A stretch of 8,605 nucleotides of DNA, taken from assembly GCA_029777145.1 (NCBI GenBank), contig JAKOSS010000035.1, positions 1 to 8,605 of the forward strand. The letters are read 5' to 3'. Numbering within the stretch: position 1 is the stretch's first letter; each line of letters starts with the position of its first letter. This document shows positions 1-5,841 of the stretch, piece after piece. The translations under genes and the position numbers were made by a program. The DNA is from Acidobacteriota bacterium. Lineage in GTDB: Bacteria; Acidobacteriota; Blastocatellia; Pyrinomonadales; Pyrinomonadaceae. The notes beneath the pieces are model-generated. The model saw only the letters and a program-made list of their open reading frames with translations, made no database searches and had not been told where the DNA came from.

Positions 1-42
1 ATGAAGAACCTCGGGATCAACGTTGAGAAACAAGTGCCCTAA
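1..42 (+). CDS. 3' end of a plus-strand gene (partial)
   Basis: Frame 1 is open from the first base and ends at TAA (40-42), giving at least 13 codons whose last residues read NLGINVEKQVP. The window also happens to begin with ATG, but a 13-codon gene without a visible ribosome site is less likely than the tail of a longer gene. Its stop overlaps the stop of the convergent minus-strand gene (39-41) by two bases, a common tail-to-tail arrangement. Too little is visible to assign a family, and chance is a real alternative. Confidence 0.3.
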   Translation: MKNLGINVEKQVP

Positions 43-767
43 GCCTCCTCGCACCTGGATTTCACCCGGATGAACAATTTCCGCAGATTCTTGTCGATTT
101 CCGGCGTATTCAGGTTTTCAAGGCGCGCGATATGATTCGCGCAGTTCCACCAACCGAAAGCCATCACCTCGACCTGCGCAAACTTCAGGCGGTCGGGAGA
201 AGCCATCTCACTGTCGAATCGCTCCTTAACTTTCTCGGGATTTCCGTTCAGACTGCGCGAGTTCATATTCACTTTCAACCAAGCGTCGATCAGAGATTGG
301 CCACCGATGATCAGCGGCTCGGCATATTCCTTGACGCATGACGGCGCGAAGTCGACGTCCCGAAGGCGCACCGGCTGCTTGTAACCGAGAATAGTTGCCC
401 GCGACAGAACGTAAACACGGTCGATCTCGGTCAGTTTGTCGCGCCACATCTTCTGCCAGTATGGTTCATCGACGACCTTGAGTCCGGCAAGGTCGCTCCG
501 AAGCTTCGTGTATTCGGCGTCGAGAGCAACTGTATTCAGTTTGTCGATGTCGGAATACTTGAAGACAGTCGTATCGGTTCTGATCAGATCGAATTCACCA
601 TTCTGTGACAGCCGGACGGTATCGCGGATCTGCTCAATCGAATATTTCCGTGAGTCGAAGGTGCCCGAATTATCGCAGAAACCGTCGTTCCATTTGTAGG
701 TTTTGACCTGTCCGAACACAGTTGCGGGAAGAAGTGCCAGGGCCAGGATTGTGATTACGCTTCTCAT
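39..767 (-). CDS. Exported protein of unknown function, 242 aa
   Basis: Begins with a classical Sec signal peptide: MRS, a hydrophobic stretch to about residue 18, and probable cleavage before Gln20 (TVFG/Q). The mature part is soluble, charged and rich in Trp/Tyr. It has four cysteines (31, 144, 209, 239), which could form two disulfides in the periplasm. I do not recognise a family. A TTG codon nine bases further upstream is in frame, but it directly abuts the GGAGG ribosome site (777-781). The ATG at 767 lies 9 nt from that site and gives a normal signal-peptide start, so I chose it. The gene appears monocistronic, with a candidate promoter about 60 bp upstream. That it is a real exported protein is fairly sure; its role is unknown. 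Confidence 0.8.
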   Translation of the reverse strand: MRSVITILALALLPATVFGQVKTYKWNDGFCDNSGTFDSRKYSIEQIRDTVRLSQNGEFDLIRTDTTVFKYSDIDKLNTVALDAEYTKLRSDLAGLKVVDEPYWQKMWRDKLTEIDRVYVLSRATILGYKQPVRLRDVDFAPSCVKEYAEPLIIGGQSLIDAWLKVNMNSRSLNGNPEKVKERFDSEMASPDRLKFAQVEVMAFGWWNCANHIARLENLNTPEIDKNLRKLFIRVKSRCEEA

Positions 768-825
768 CCAAAACAACCTCCGTTACTGATAAGCGCCTGC
801 ACAGTCGAACTTAGCAGACGTTTTG

Positions 826-854
826 ATTGTACGGCTACTTGCCGCAACTGTCTT
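826..854 (-). promoter_or_regulatory. Candidate sigma70-type promoter for the 39-767 gene
   Basis: Read on the minus strand, AAGACA (849-854; 4/6 to TTGACA) and TACAAT (826-831; 5/6 to TATAAT) are separated by exactly 17 bp. Transcription would start near 819, giving a leader of about 50 nt before the ATG at 767. This rests on consensus matching only. Confidence 0.35.
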
Positions 855-1045
855 CGGAACGGGTCGCGCATTGGGACACCATATTTGTGACGCTTTGGGC
901 CCTGATCCCCAAACATGCCCGTGGGGGAGTTTTACCGCACCGCCATGCTGACTGCGGAATTGTCCGCGGGCTTTAATTCGAATGCCTCATAAAGCCCTCG
1001 GAACAACTCTTGCAACACTCATAGGCTAAACAACATGGGCAAGTC
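855..1045. other. Gene-free stretch between two minus-strand genes
   Basis: This is part of the 384-base gap between the start of the exported-protein gene and the end of the methyltransferase gene. I see no coding frame with a ribosome site here. The only structure noted is a small 5-bp hairpin (GCGGA at 954-958 with TCCGC at 963-967, ATTG loop). Base composition is more AT-rich and less codon-like than in the flanking genes. The gap also holds the candidate promoter at 826-854 and the two hairpins at 1046-1094, listed separately. Confidence 0.5.
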
Positions 1046-1062
1046 TCTCACGGCATGTGAGA
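1046..1062. other. Hairpin downstream of the methyltransferase gene
   Basis: A perfect 6-bp stem, TCTCAC (1046-1051) with GTGAGA (1057-1062), encloses a 5-nt loop. It lies 13 bp beyond the stronger 1076-1094 hairpin as seen by transcription of the methyltransferase. It may be a second stage of termination or an mRNA 3'-end stabiliser. Confidence 0.35.
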
Positions 1063-1075
1063 AATGGAGAGTAAA

Positions 1076-1094
1076 GGGGCTCGGAGCGAGCCCC
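1076..1094 (-). terminator. Probable terminator of the winged-helix methyltransferase gene
   Basis: A perfect 7-bp GC-rich stem, GGGGCTC (1076-1082) with GAGCCCC (1088-1094), has a 5-nt loop and lies about 57 nt past the methyltransferase stop. Read on the minus strand, the stem is followed by only three T residues, so it is a weak intrinsic terminator. The plus strand has no T tract after the stem, so the minus orientation is favoured. Confidence 0.5.
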
Positions 1095-1151
1095 TCAGGA
1101 CGGACTGACCGCAATTTCACATGGGCGGGCGTTGGGAAGTGCGCCAGTTCC

Positions 1152-2198
1152 TTATTTCACGGCCTCAAGGATCAAATTGAACGGCGTTTCAGTCGCGCGG
1201 CGGAAACTGGCGAACCCGGCTTCCATGAAGACATCGCGAAGTCTCGCCTCGCCGGCCTGCGCTCCGAGTCCGAGCCCGACTTCCTGCGACAACGAATTCG
1301 GCGTGCAGATACACGTCGACGCTGCATAAAACAGCCGTCCGACGGGATTCAGGTTGTCCTCGATCCGATCTCCCGCGAACGGTTCGACAAGAAGCACGGA
1401 GCCGTCGGGTTTCAATGCCTCGTGTGCATGCCGCGCCGCACCCACCGGATCGCCCATGTCGTGCAGACAATCGAAATAGCAGACGAGATCAAAGTCACCG
1501 CCGGTGAACTCTTTCGCCCGCGCCTGTTCGAAAGAGACGCGATCCGAAACCCCGCCGTCGGCGGCGCGCTTGCGGGCGGTTTCGATCGACGGCGCATGAT
1601 AATCGAACCCAAAGAAACGGGAGTTCGGGAACGCCTGCGCCATGATCACGGTCGAAGCGCCGTGGCCGCAGCCGATATCCGCGACTTTCGCGCCCGATTC
1701 AAGTTTTTCAACAACTCCGTGAAGCGAAGGCAACCATTCAGTAACGAGATGTGCGCGATAACCGGGCCTGAAGAAACGTTCCGTGCCGGAAAACATGCAA
1801 GGATGATGCTCGCCCCACGCGAGCGCGCCGTTGCCGCGAAACGCGTTGACGATCTTGTCTTTATCGAGGTAAAGGGCCGACAGCACGCTCGCGCCTCCGG
1901 CGACATAAACCGGAGAATCTTCGAGCGCGAGTGCCATCGCCTGCTCTTCGGGAAGTCTGAATTTCCCGTCGCTTAATTCGATGTAACCGGCGGCGGTGTT
2001 TGCGTTGAGCCATTCGCGAACGAGCCGCGGCTGGCATCCGGTTTCGGACGCGAGTTCATCGGCCGAGATCGATCGGCCGTCGGCCATTGCCTTGTAAAAT
2101 CCGAGTTCCTCGCCGATCACGACATTCGCCATCATTGCGGCGCCGCCCATATCGGTGACCAGCTTTCCCATGAATTCGTGCAGTTTGCCTTCGTCCAT
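1152..2198 (-). CDS. SAM-dependent methyltransferase with N-terminal winged helix (Rv2258c-like), 348 aa
   Basis: Class I S-adenosylmethionine methyltransferase, cytoplasmic. Residues about 20-90 form a winged-helix domain of the kind found in Rv2258c-like and O-methyltransferase-like enzymes, where it dimerises the enzyme rather than binding DNA; it includes ISADELASETGC and LVREWLNANTAAGYI. The Rossmann-like catalytic domain begins near 168, with the glycine-rich SAM loop VADIGCGHG (172-180), the ribose-binding acidic residue in FGFDYH (D199), the FDLVCYFDCLHDMGDP segment (236-251) and LKPDGSVLLVEP (262-273). Length is normal for the family. The ATG at 2198 has AGGAG (2206-2210) at 7 nt spacing. 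The substrate is unknown; small-molecule or natural-product methylation is the usual inference. The leader is unusual, with an upstream ORF and hairpin. A long plus-strand frame over this gene is a codon-bias shadow. Confidence 0.9.
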   Translation of the reverse strand: MDEGKLHEFMGKLVTDMGGAAMMANVVIGEELGFYKAMADGRSISADELASETGCQPRLVREWLNANTAAGYIELSDGKFRLPEEQAMALALEDSPVYVAGGASVLSALYLDKDKIVNAFRGNGALAWGEHHPCMFSGTERFFRPGYRAHLVTEWLPSLHGVVEKLESGAKVADIGCGHGASTVIMAQAFPNSRFFGFDYHAPSIETARKRAADGGVSDRVSFEQARAKEFTGGDFDLVCYFDCLHDMGDPVGAARHAHEALKPDGSVLLVEPFAGDRIEDNLNPVGRLFYAASTCICTPNSLSQEVGLGLGAQAGEARLRDVFMEAGFASFRRATETPFNLILEAVK

Positions 2199-2210
2199 CT
2201 CCCTTCTCCT

Positions 2211-2315
2211 TTACAAAATGCAAAGGCACCTGCCCGTCATCAGCAGGTGCCTGTCGTCAATGTGGCCAACCGTTCCCGCATCCGGGAACCGTCGGTTGAT
2301 ATTCTTACTCGCCAT
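2211..2315 (-). CDS. Candidate 34-aa leader peptide upstream of the methyltransferase
   Basis: This small ORF begins at ATG 2313-2315 with GGAGA (2324-2328) at 8 nt spacing. It ends at TAA (2211-2213), whose last bases lead directly into the AGGAG ribosome site of the methyltransferase. It is in frame with that gene, separated by four sense codons, which suggests translational coupling or attenuation. The peptide starts MASKNINRRF and ends HLLMTGRCLCIL, with Cys at 30 and 32. The 10-bp hairpin at 2224-2252 is formed by codons 22-25 and 28-31, so a ribosome paused at the Cys codons would mask its 3' arm. Cys-rich leader peptides that attenuate downstream genes are known in Actinobacteria; the analogy is inference. 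No family is recognised and chance is possible. Confidence 0.45.
   Translation of the reverse strand: MASKNINRRFPDAGTVGHIDDRHLLMTGRCLCIL
2224..2252 (-). promoter_or_regulatory. Perfect 10-bp stem-loop in the methyltransferase leader (attenuator-like)
   Basis: AGGCACCTGC (2224-2233) and GCAGGTGCCT (2243-2252) form a perfect 10-bp stem with a 9-nt loop. On the minus (transcribed) strand the stem is followed by TTTGCATTTTG, a T-rich stretch resembling an intrinsic terminator, and 13 nt later by the methyltransferase ribosome site. It lies inside the last third of the candidate leader ORF, so translation would control its folding. It could instead be an operator for a dimeric repressor. Confidence 0.5.
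2268..2297 (-). promoter_or_regulatory. Second stem-loop in the methyltransferase leader
   Basis: TTCCCG (2273-2278) pairs with CGGGAA (2283-2288) around a CATC loop. Pairing can extend either by G2272-C2289 or, with a CCGT bulge, by AACCG (2268-2272) with CGGTT (2293-2297). It is transcribed just before the 2224-2252 hairpin and lies in the first half of the candidate leader ORF. It may be an alternative or pause structure in an attenuation leader. Confidence 0.35.
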
Positions 2316-2375
2316 CGAACCATTCTCCGATCTTGCGGTCGGCGATCAAGAACCTATTTGGGAAAAAACGCGACG

Positions 2376-2404
2376 ATGATATAGAAAGTCGGATTCAATA
2401 GCAA
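2376..2404 (-). promoter_or_regulatory. Candidate sigma70-type promoter for the methyltransferase leader
   Basis: On the minus strand, TTGCTA (2399-2404; 4/6 to TTGACA) and TATCAT (2376-2381; 5/6 to TATAAT) are spaced by 17 bp. Transcription would begin near 2369, producing a leader of about 170 nt that contains the small ORF and both hairpins. The -35 box abuts repeat copy A, which starts at about 2405, so the repeat marks the upstream limit of this promoter. Confidence 0.45.
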
Positions 2405-2538
2405 GACAGTGAGCAGTCAGCAGTCAGCGGCGAGCAGTCAACCTGTGATTTTCGATTTTCGATTTTCGATTTGCGATTGTCGTTTGCCCGGAAACAACGT
2501 CGCGCTCACGGCTCACGGCTCACTGCTCACTGCTCACT
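2405..2538. repeat. Intergenic heptad palindrome, copy A
   Basis: A 134-bp imperfect palindrome. The left arm 2408-2428 is the reverse complement of the right arm 2518-2538 with two mismatches in 21. The arms are iterations of the heptad GCAGTGA/GCAGTCA and, in reverse, CTCACTG/CTCACGG. The centre (2448-2490) is a run of GATTTTC/GATTTGC heptads ending GCCC, followed by AACAA. The same order of parts recurs in copy B at 8403-8545. The right arm runs into the preceding gene: the TGA stop of the regulator (2534-2536 on the minus strand) lies inside it. The palindrome may act as that gene's transcription terminator. There is no transposase gene nearby. Confidence 0.8.
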
Positions 2539-4681
2539 TCGTCCTCTTCAACAATACAACATCGTGCGTCCAGCGGCCTTGAGCGATCACGATCGTCTTG
2601 CCATCTTGTGAAACAGAAAGATCGTTGATATCGAGGTCCTCCAGAGTCTTCATTCGCTTTGGCTCGGAACCGTCGGGGTACTGCTTCCAGAGGGCGCAGT
2701 TCCGGGTCTCTATTTCACACGCGGCGATCAAAAACGCCGAACCGTCAGGCAACCAGGTCGCCGCCCGAATGCGCAATTCCGGATACGGAGTCTTGAGTGT
2801 CGAGATGCTTTCACCGGTGTTGAGATCGACCAGTTGGTACCTGTCATCGGGAGCTTCGTTTTGAAATACCGCCGCGCGCGGCGAGTCGGGCGAGATCGCG
2901 AAATGGGTACGCGGGATCGAAGTAATGGCCTGCGGATCGCCGCCGGCGGACGGCGCTTTCCAGATCGTTCCGTTCAGCGCTTGCCTGAAAAATACCCAAC
3001 GATCGTCCGGCGACGTTTCGTACGGAGCGCCGCCGTCGCGTTCCGTGACCTGCGTTTGCTCGGTTCCGTCCGGTTTCATCCGCCAGAGCTGCGCCGAGCC
3101 CGAGCGATTCGAGACGAAAAAGACAGTCTTTCCGTCCCGCGAGGTCAGCGGCCAACCGTCGTCTGCGGAATTGTTCGTCAGCTGCTGTTGTCCCGATCCA
3201 TCAGGCAGAATGCTCCAGATCTCGTCGTTCCCGGACTGGATCGACTGAAAGTAGATGCGTCCGTCGGGCGAAAACCGCGCGGACGACGCGATCGCGAGTT
3301 CCTTTCCGGTCGTCGGATCTTCAAGAGCCGAGATCCGGGCCTTGAAATCCTGATTGATGCGGGTCGATACGATCTTCGATGCAGTACGGTCAAGACTGAG
3401 AACCGAGTAAGTTTCGGCGTCATCGGTCAGCGGCTCGGCGCCGCGGCCGTCGGCCGGCATCCGCCAGATACGGAAATTCTTGTTCGGGACGCGCGAGGCC
3501 GTAAGCAGCAGCCCGCCATCGGGGAGATACGCGAGATTCTTGATGTTGAAGAACCTCTCGTCGGAAACCGGGCTTTCGGCACCGGACTCAATATTGACCG
3601 ACATCAGTCCGAATTCGTTGGAAGCGGTCGACGATTGACCGACGGCGAACGTGATCGACTTTCCGTCGGGAGCGAAGCGGTTGTCATCGATCCGGAACGG
3701 CTTGGGTCTCGTCGCCAGTCGCCGCGGATTCGATCCGTCGGCCGCGTTTGCGATCCAAAGCGAGCAGTTTTCGGATTCGGTGTGCGGACAGCGGACAAAC
3801 GAGATCTGCTTCCCGTCCGGAGAAATGCCGAGCCAGCCTTCCGAATCAGATGCGAGTTTCTGCGGCACGCCGCCGAAGATCGGAACCCGGAAAACGCCGG
3901 CGGACTCGCCCGTCTTCAGCGGTTTACGGACGAAATAGAGCGTTGATCCGTCGGGTGAGATCGCGAGCCCGAAATACCGATTGTCGGTCGGCTGAATGAT
4001 CTCAACGACGCTTCCGGTATCCAGTTGCCGGAGCCACACGCTTCCGCGCTCGCTGCCGAGTCCGATCGTGTACACGACGAACTTTCCCTCGGGATCGAGA
4101 ACGGCGAAGGCGGCGGTTCCCGAGTTCGTCAGTTTTTCCGACGAGAACTCGGATTCGAACACCCGTCCCGGATCGTGGCTGACCAGCCTCACGACCAGCC
4201 AAACCGCGCCGCTGACCACGATGGCGATCAAGACCCCGATCGCGATCATCGTCCGCTGTCCGATCGGCTCCGACGAAACCGGTACGGCGGCGTCGGCGCG
4301 AGGTGCGGCAACGTCACCGACTTCCGGCGCCTTGAGGCCCTGATCCTCGCGCGGAATCAACCGGACGTCGGCAATGAACCGATAGCCGTGACCTCGGACG
4401 GTTTTGATGTATTGCGGCTGATGGGCTTCGTCACCAAGGAGCTTGCGAAGCTGGCCGATGTTGAATGTGAGATTGCTTTCCTCGACGAAGCTGTCGGCCC
4501 AGATCGAATCCATGAGATTCTCCTTCTTCAGGAGCTTCCCGCGGTTCTCGACAAAGATCACGAGCAATTCGAACCCTTTCGGCGTGAGTTCAAGGACCTC
4601 TCCGTCGCGTGTCAGTATCTTCTCCTCGACATCGAGACAGAAATCTCCGAATTCGTATAAGTAGTTGAGGGACAACGACAT
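2534..4681 (-). CDS. Membrane-anchored winged-helix regulator with extracytoplasmic beta-propeller, 715 aa
   Basis: One-component transmembrane regulator of ToxR/CadC architecture. Residues about 6-105 are an OmpR/PhoB-type winged helix (Trans_reg_C): the recognition-helix region FVEESNLTFNIGQLRKLLGD is followed by the wing YIKTVRGHGYRF (about 91-102). There is no receiver domain. A Pro/Ala-rich linker leads to a single membrane helix (about 144-167). The rest is a TolB/WD40-like propeller with PD40-type strands: SPDGSTLYF (~241), SPDGKQISF (~286), APDGKSITF (~336), SPDGRIYF (~470), SRDGKTVFF (~513), and a late QDGKTIVI (~691). It is probably periplasmic and probably binds a ligand or protein. 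ATG 4681 has AGGTGA at 4685-4690. The gene diverges from the oxygenase operon, suggesting control of that operon and of itself. This architecture is frequent in Acidobacteriota. The ligand is unknown. Confidence 0.88.
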   Translation of the reverse strand: MSLSLNYLYEFGDFCLDVEEKILTRDGEVLELTPKGFELLVIFVENRGKLLKKENLMDSIWADSFVEESNLTFNIGQLRKLLGDEAHQPQYIKTVRGHGYRFIADVRLIPREDQGLKAPEVGDVAAPRADAAVPVSSEPIGQRTMIAIGVLIAIVVSGAVWLVVRLVSHDPGRVFESEFSSEKLTNSGTAAFAVLDPEGKFVVYTIGLGSERGSVWLRQLDTGSVVEIIQPTDNRYFGLAISPDGSTLYFVRKPLKTGESAGVFRVPIFGGVPQKLASDSEGWLGISPDGKQISFVRCPHTESENCSLWIANAADGSNPRRLATRPKPFRIDDNRFAPDGKSITFAVGQSSTASNEFGLMSVNIESGAESPVSDERFFNIKNLAYLPDGGLLLTASRVPNKNFRIWRMPADGRGAEPLTDDAETYSVLSLDRTASKIVSTRINQDFKARISALEDPTTGKELAIASSARFSPDGRIYFQSIQSGNDEIWSILPDGSGQQQLTNNSADDGWPLTSRDGKTVFFVSNRSGSAQLWRMKPDGTEQTQVTERDGGAPYETSPDDRWVFFRQALNGTIWKAPSAGGDPQAITSIPRTHFAISPDSPRAAVFQNEAPDDRYQLVDLNTGESISTLKTPYPELRIRAATWLPDGSAFLIAACEIETRNCALWKQYPDGSEPKRMKTLEDLDINDLSVSQDGKTIVIAQGRWTHDVVLLKRTK

Positions 4682-4695
4682 AACTCACCTAAGAA

Positions 4696-4734
4696 TTCTC
4701 TCAGATAATTCTCAACTGTTTCTCAAGATTTCTC
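4696..4734. promoter_or_regulatory. Four phased TTCTC direct repeats, candidate operator
   Basis: TTCTC occurs at 4696, 4709, 4720 and 4730, with start-to-start steps of 13, 11 and 10 bp, close to one helical turn. Three copies extend to TTCTCA. OmpR/PhoB-type winged helices bind direct repeats at about this spacing, and such a protein is encoded next door. The array covers the transcription start and early leader of the regulator's own candidate promoter (4735-4763). It also lies where an activator of the divergent oxygenase operon would sit. The binding itself is inference. Confidence 0.45.
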
Positions 4735-4763
4735 ATTCTAGCGTTTTGTATGGTGAAGGACAA
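4735..4763 (-). promoter_or_regulatory. Candidate sigma70-type promoter of the winged-helix/propeller regulator
   Basis: On the minus strand, TTGTCC (4758-4763; 4/6) and TAGAAT (4735-4740; 5/6) are spaced by 17 bp. Transcription would start near 4728, within the TTCTC repeats, which is the classic geometry for autorepression. No comparably good promoter was found for the plus-strand operon; the best -10 (TATGGT, 4749-4754) has no matching -35, which would fit an activator-dependent promoter. Confidence 0.45.
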
Positions 4764-4802
4764 CGGCGCAGTCAGCCACGCAAGTCGGGGTGTGCCGTTG
4801 TC
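4759..4802 (+). promoter_or_regulatory. 12-bp stem-loop in the oxygenase 5' leader
   Basis: Positions 4759-4770 (GACAACGGCGCA) pair with 4791-4802 (TGTGCCGTTGTC) over 12 bp with a single G-U wobble, closing a 20-nt loop rich in C and G. The stem ends six bases before the AGGAAG ribosome site of the diiron oxygenase (4809-4814). I compared it by eye with common riboswitch signatures and found no convincing match. It could be a regulatory RNA element, an RNA-binding-protein site or an inverted-repeat operator overlapping the -35 box of the divergent promoter. Confidence 0.5.
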
Positions 4803-4818
4803 ATAAATAGGAAGAAAA

Positions 4819-5781
4819 ATGATGGAGAAAATTCATATGTTAGGTGAGTCATACAACACCGCCGCGAACGTCGCGGCGACTTATAACTTTCGCGACACGC
4901 TCGCGGCGTCGCAGAAAAACAACTGGCGTATCGAGGACATCATCGGCGGCGAAAAGCAGCTCGACTTCTCGAAGCCGTTCATGCCGGAAGCGCTCGCGCG
5001 GACCGGAGCGATCGAGGGGTTCTCGTATTCGGAAAAGCGCCTCCTGAACCAGATCAAAGGACACGCGTATTTGACGATCTTCGGGATCGTCGAGGAGTTC
5101 ATCCTGCCGTTTCTTCTCGATCACATTCGGCCGTCGCTCGACAAGGACGACTACCGCGTGCGGGCGATCCTGCAGTTCGCCGGTGAAGAGGCCAAGCACA
5201 TTCAGCTGTTCAAGACCTTCGAAGAGGAATTCAAGAAGCGCTTTCCGGTCGAGTGCCCGGTCATCGGACCGGCCGCCGAGATCGGCGCGCATGTGCTTTC
5301 GCACGGTCCGTTGGCAGTCGGGCTCTTGATCCTCGGGATCGAGTGGGCGACGCAGGCGCACTATCTCGAGAGTATCCGCGACGATGCCGAGCTCGATCCG
5401 CTGTTCAAGGATCTGCTCAAGCATCACTGGATGGAAGAAGCTCAGCACGCCAAGCTCGACACGCTGATGGTCGAGGCGCTCGCCGAAGGAATGACCGAGG
5501 ACGAGATCGCCGCGGCGGTTGACGAGTACTGCGCGCTCGGCGGCTTTTTCGACGGCGGAACGCGCCAGCAGGCGATCCTCGACATCGAGACCTTCGAACG
5601 GGTCAGCGGCCGGACTCTCGGCGAGACCGAACGCGCCGAACTGACGGACGCGATGCATCAGGCGAATCGCTGGACGTACATCGGATCGGGAATGACGCAT
5701 CCGCGTTTTCTCGAAACGCTCGGAAAACTGAGTCCGGCGCAGCGTCGGCGGATTGAAGAAATGGCTCCGGCATTTTGCTAG
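4819..5781 (+). CDS. Ferritin-like diiron oxygenase, AurF-like, 320 aa
   Basis: All-helical protein carrying the iron ligands of a carboxylate-bridged diiron centre: VEEF (E92/E93), EEAKH (E124, H127), GIEW (E175) and HHWMEEAQH (H203, E207, H210). The extra His four residues before the second ExxH matches the seven-ligand pattern of p-aminobenzoate N-oxygenase AurF rather than plain ferritin. Length (320) also suits that family. Such enzymes use O2 to oxidise amines or other small molecules in the cytoplasm; the substrate here is unknown. ATG 4819 lies only 4 nt from AGGAAG (4809-4814); ATG 4822 (7 nt) and ATG 4837 (after a GGAG at 4824-4827) are credible alternatives. First gene of a five-gene run, divergent from the propeller regulator. 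A long minus-strand frame here is a shadow. Confidence 0.75.
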   Translation: MMEKIHMLGESYNTAANVAATYNFRDTLAASQKNNWRIEDIIGGEKQLDFSKPFMPEALARTGAIEGFSYSEKRLLNQIKGHAYLTIFGIVEEFILPFLLDHIRPSLDKDDYRVRAILQFAGEEAKHIQLFKTFEEEFKKRFPVECPVIGPAAEIGAHVLSHGPLAVGLLILGIEWATQAHYLESIRDDAELDPLFKDLLKHHWMEEAQHAKLDTLMVEALAEGMTEDEIAAAVDEYCALGGFFDGGTRQQAILDIETFERVSGRTLGETERAELTDAMHQANRWTYIGSGMTHPRFLETLGKLSPAQRRRIEEMAPAFC

Positions 5782-5803
5782 GAGCAGAGGTCAATTACCC
5801 CCG

Positions 5804-5825
5804 GCCGGCGCCTTCGGGCGTCGGC
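5804..5825 (+). other. UUCG-tetraloop hairpin between oxygenase and next gene
   Basis: A 9-bp stem (5804-5812 with 5817-5825, one G-U pair) is closed by C(TTCG)G, the exceptionally stable tetraloop. No T tract follows; the ribosome site AAGG of the next gene starts 5 nt later. This fits an mRNA-processing or stability element within an operon better than a terminator. Confidence 0.55.
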
Positions 5826-5841
5826 GGTTCAAGGCAAAACC

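Noticed and set aside
901..940. CCCC...GGGGG followed by AGTTTT, terminator-like
   Set aside because: The stem is only four pairs with a loop of about 12 bases and no gene ends upstream of it in that direction.
1035..1976. 313-codon plus-strand open frame
   Set aside because: It lies antisense to the methyltransferase with clear SAM motifs; its translation is Arg-rich without a recognisable domain and has no ribosome site. Codon-bias shadow.
2405..2538. CRISPR-like array in the repeated stretches
   Set aside because: The repeats are contiguous 7-bp units without spacers and form one palindrome; there are no cas genes.
2834..3946. 370-codon plus-strand open frame
   Set aside because: It is antisense to the propeller regulator, Arg/Gly-rich with no domain pattern, while the minus strand shows regular propeller strands. 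Shadow frame.
4025..4660. 211-codon plus-strand open frame
   Set aside because: It overlaps the winged-helix and membrane region of the regulator on the other strand and lacks a ribosome site and any motif.
4771..4790. Possible c-di-GMP riboswitch from the CACGCAAGTC string in the leader loop
   Set aside because: The paired helices and the remainder of the aptamer consensus are absent; only a few bases resemble it.
4849..5700. 283-codon minus-strand open frame
   Set aside because: It is antisense to the diiron oxygenase; low-complexity Leu/Arg/Asp composition, no motif, no start signal.
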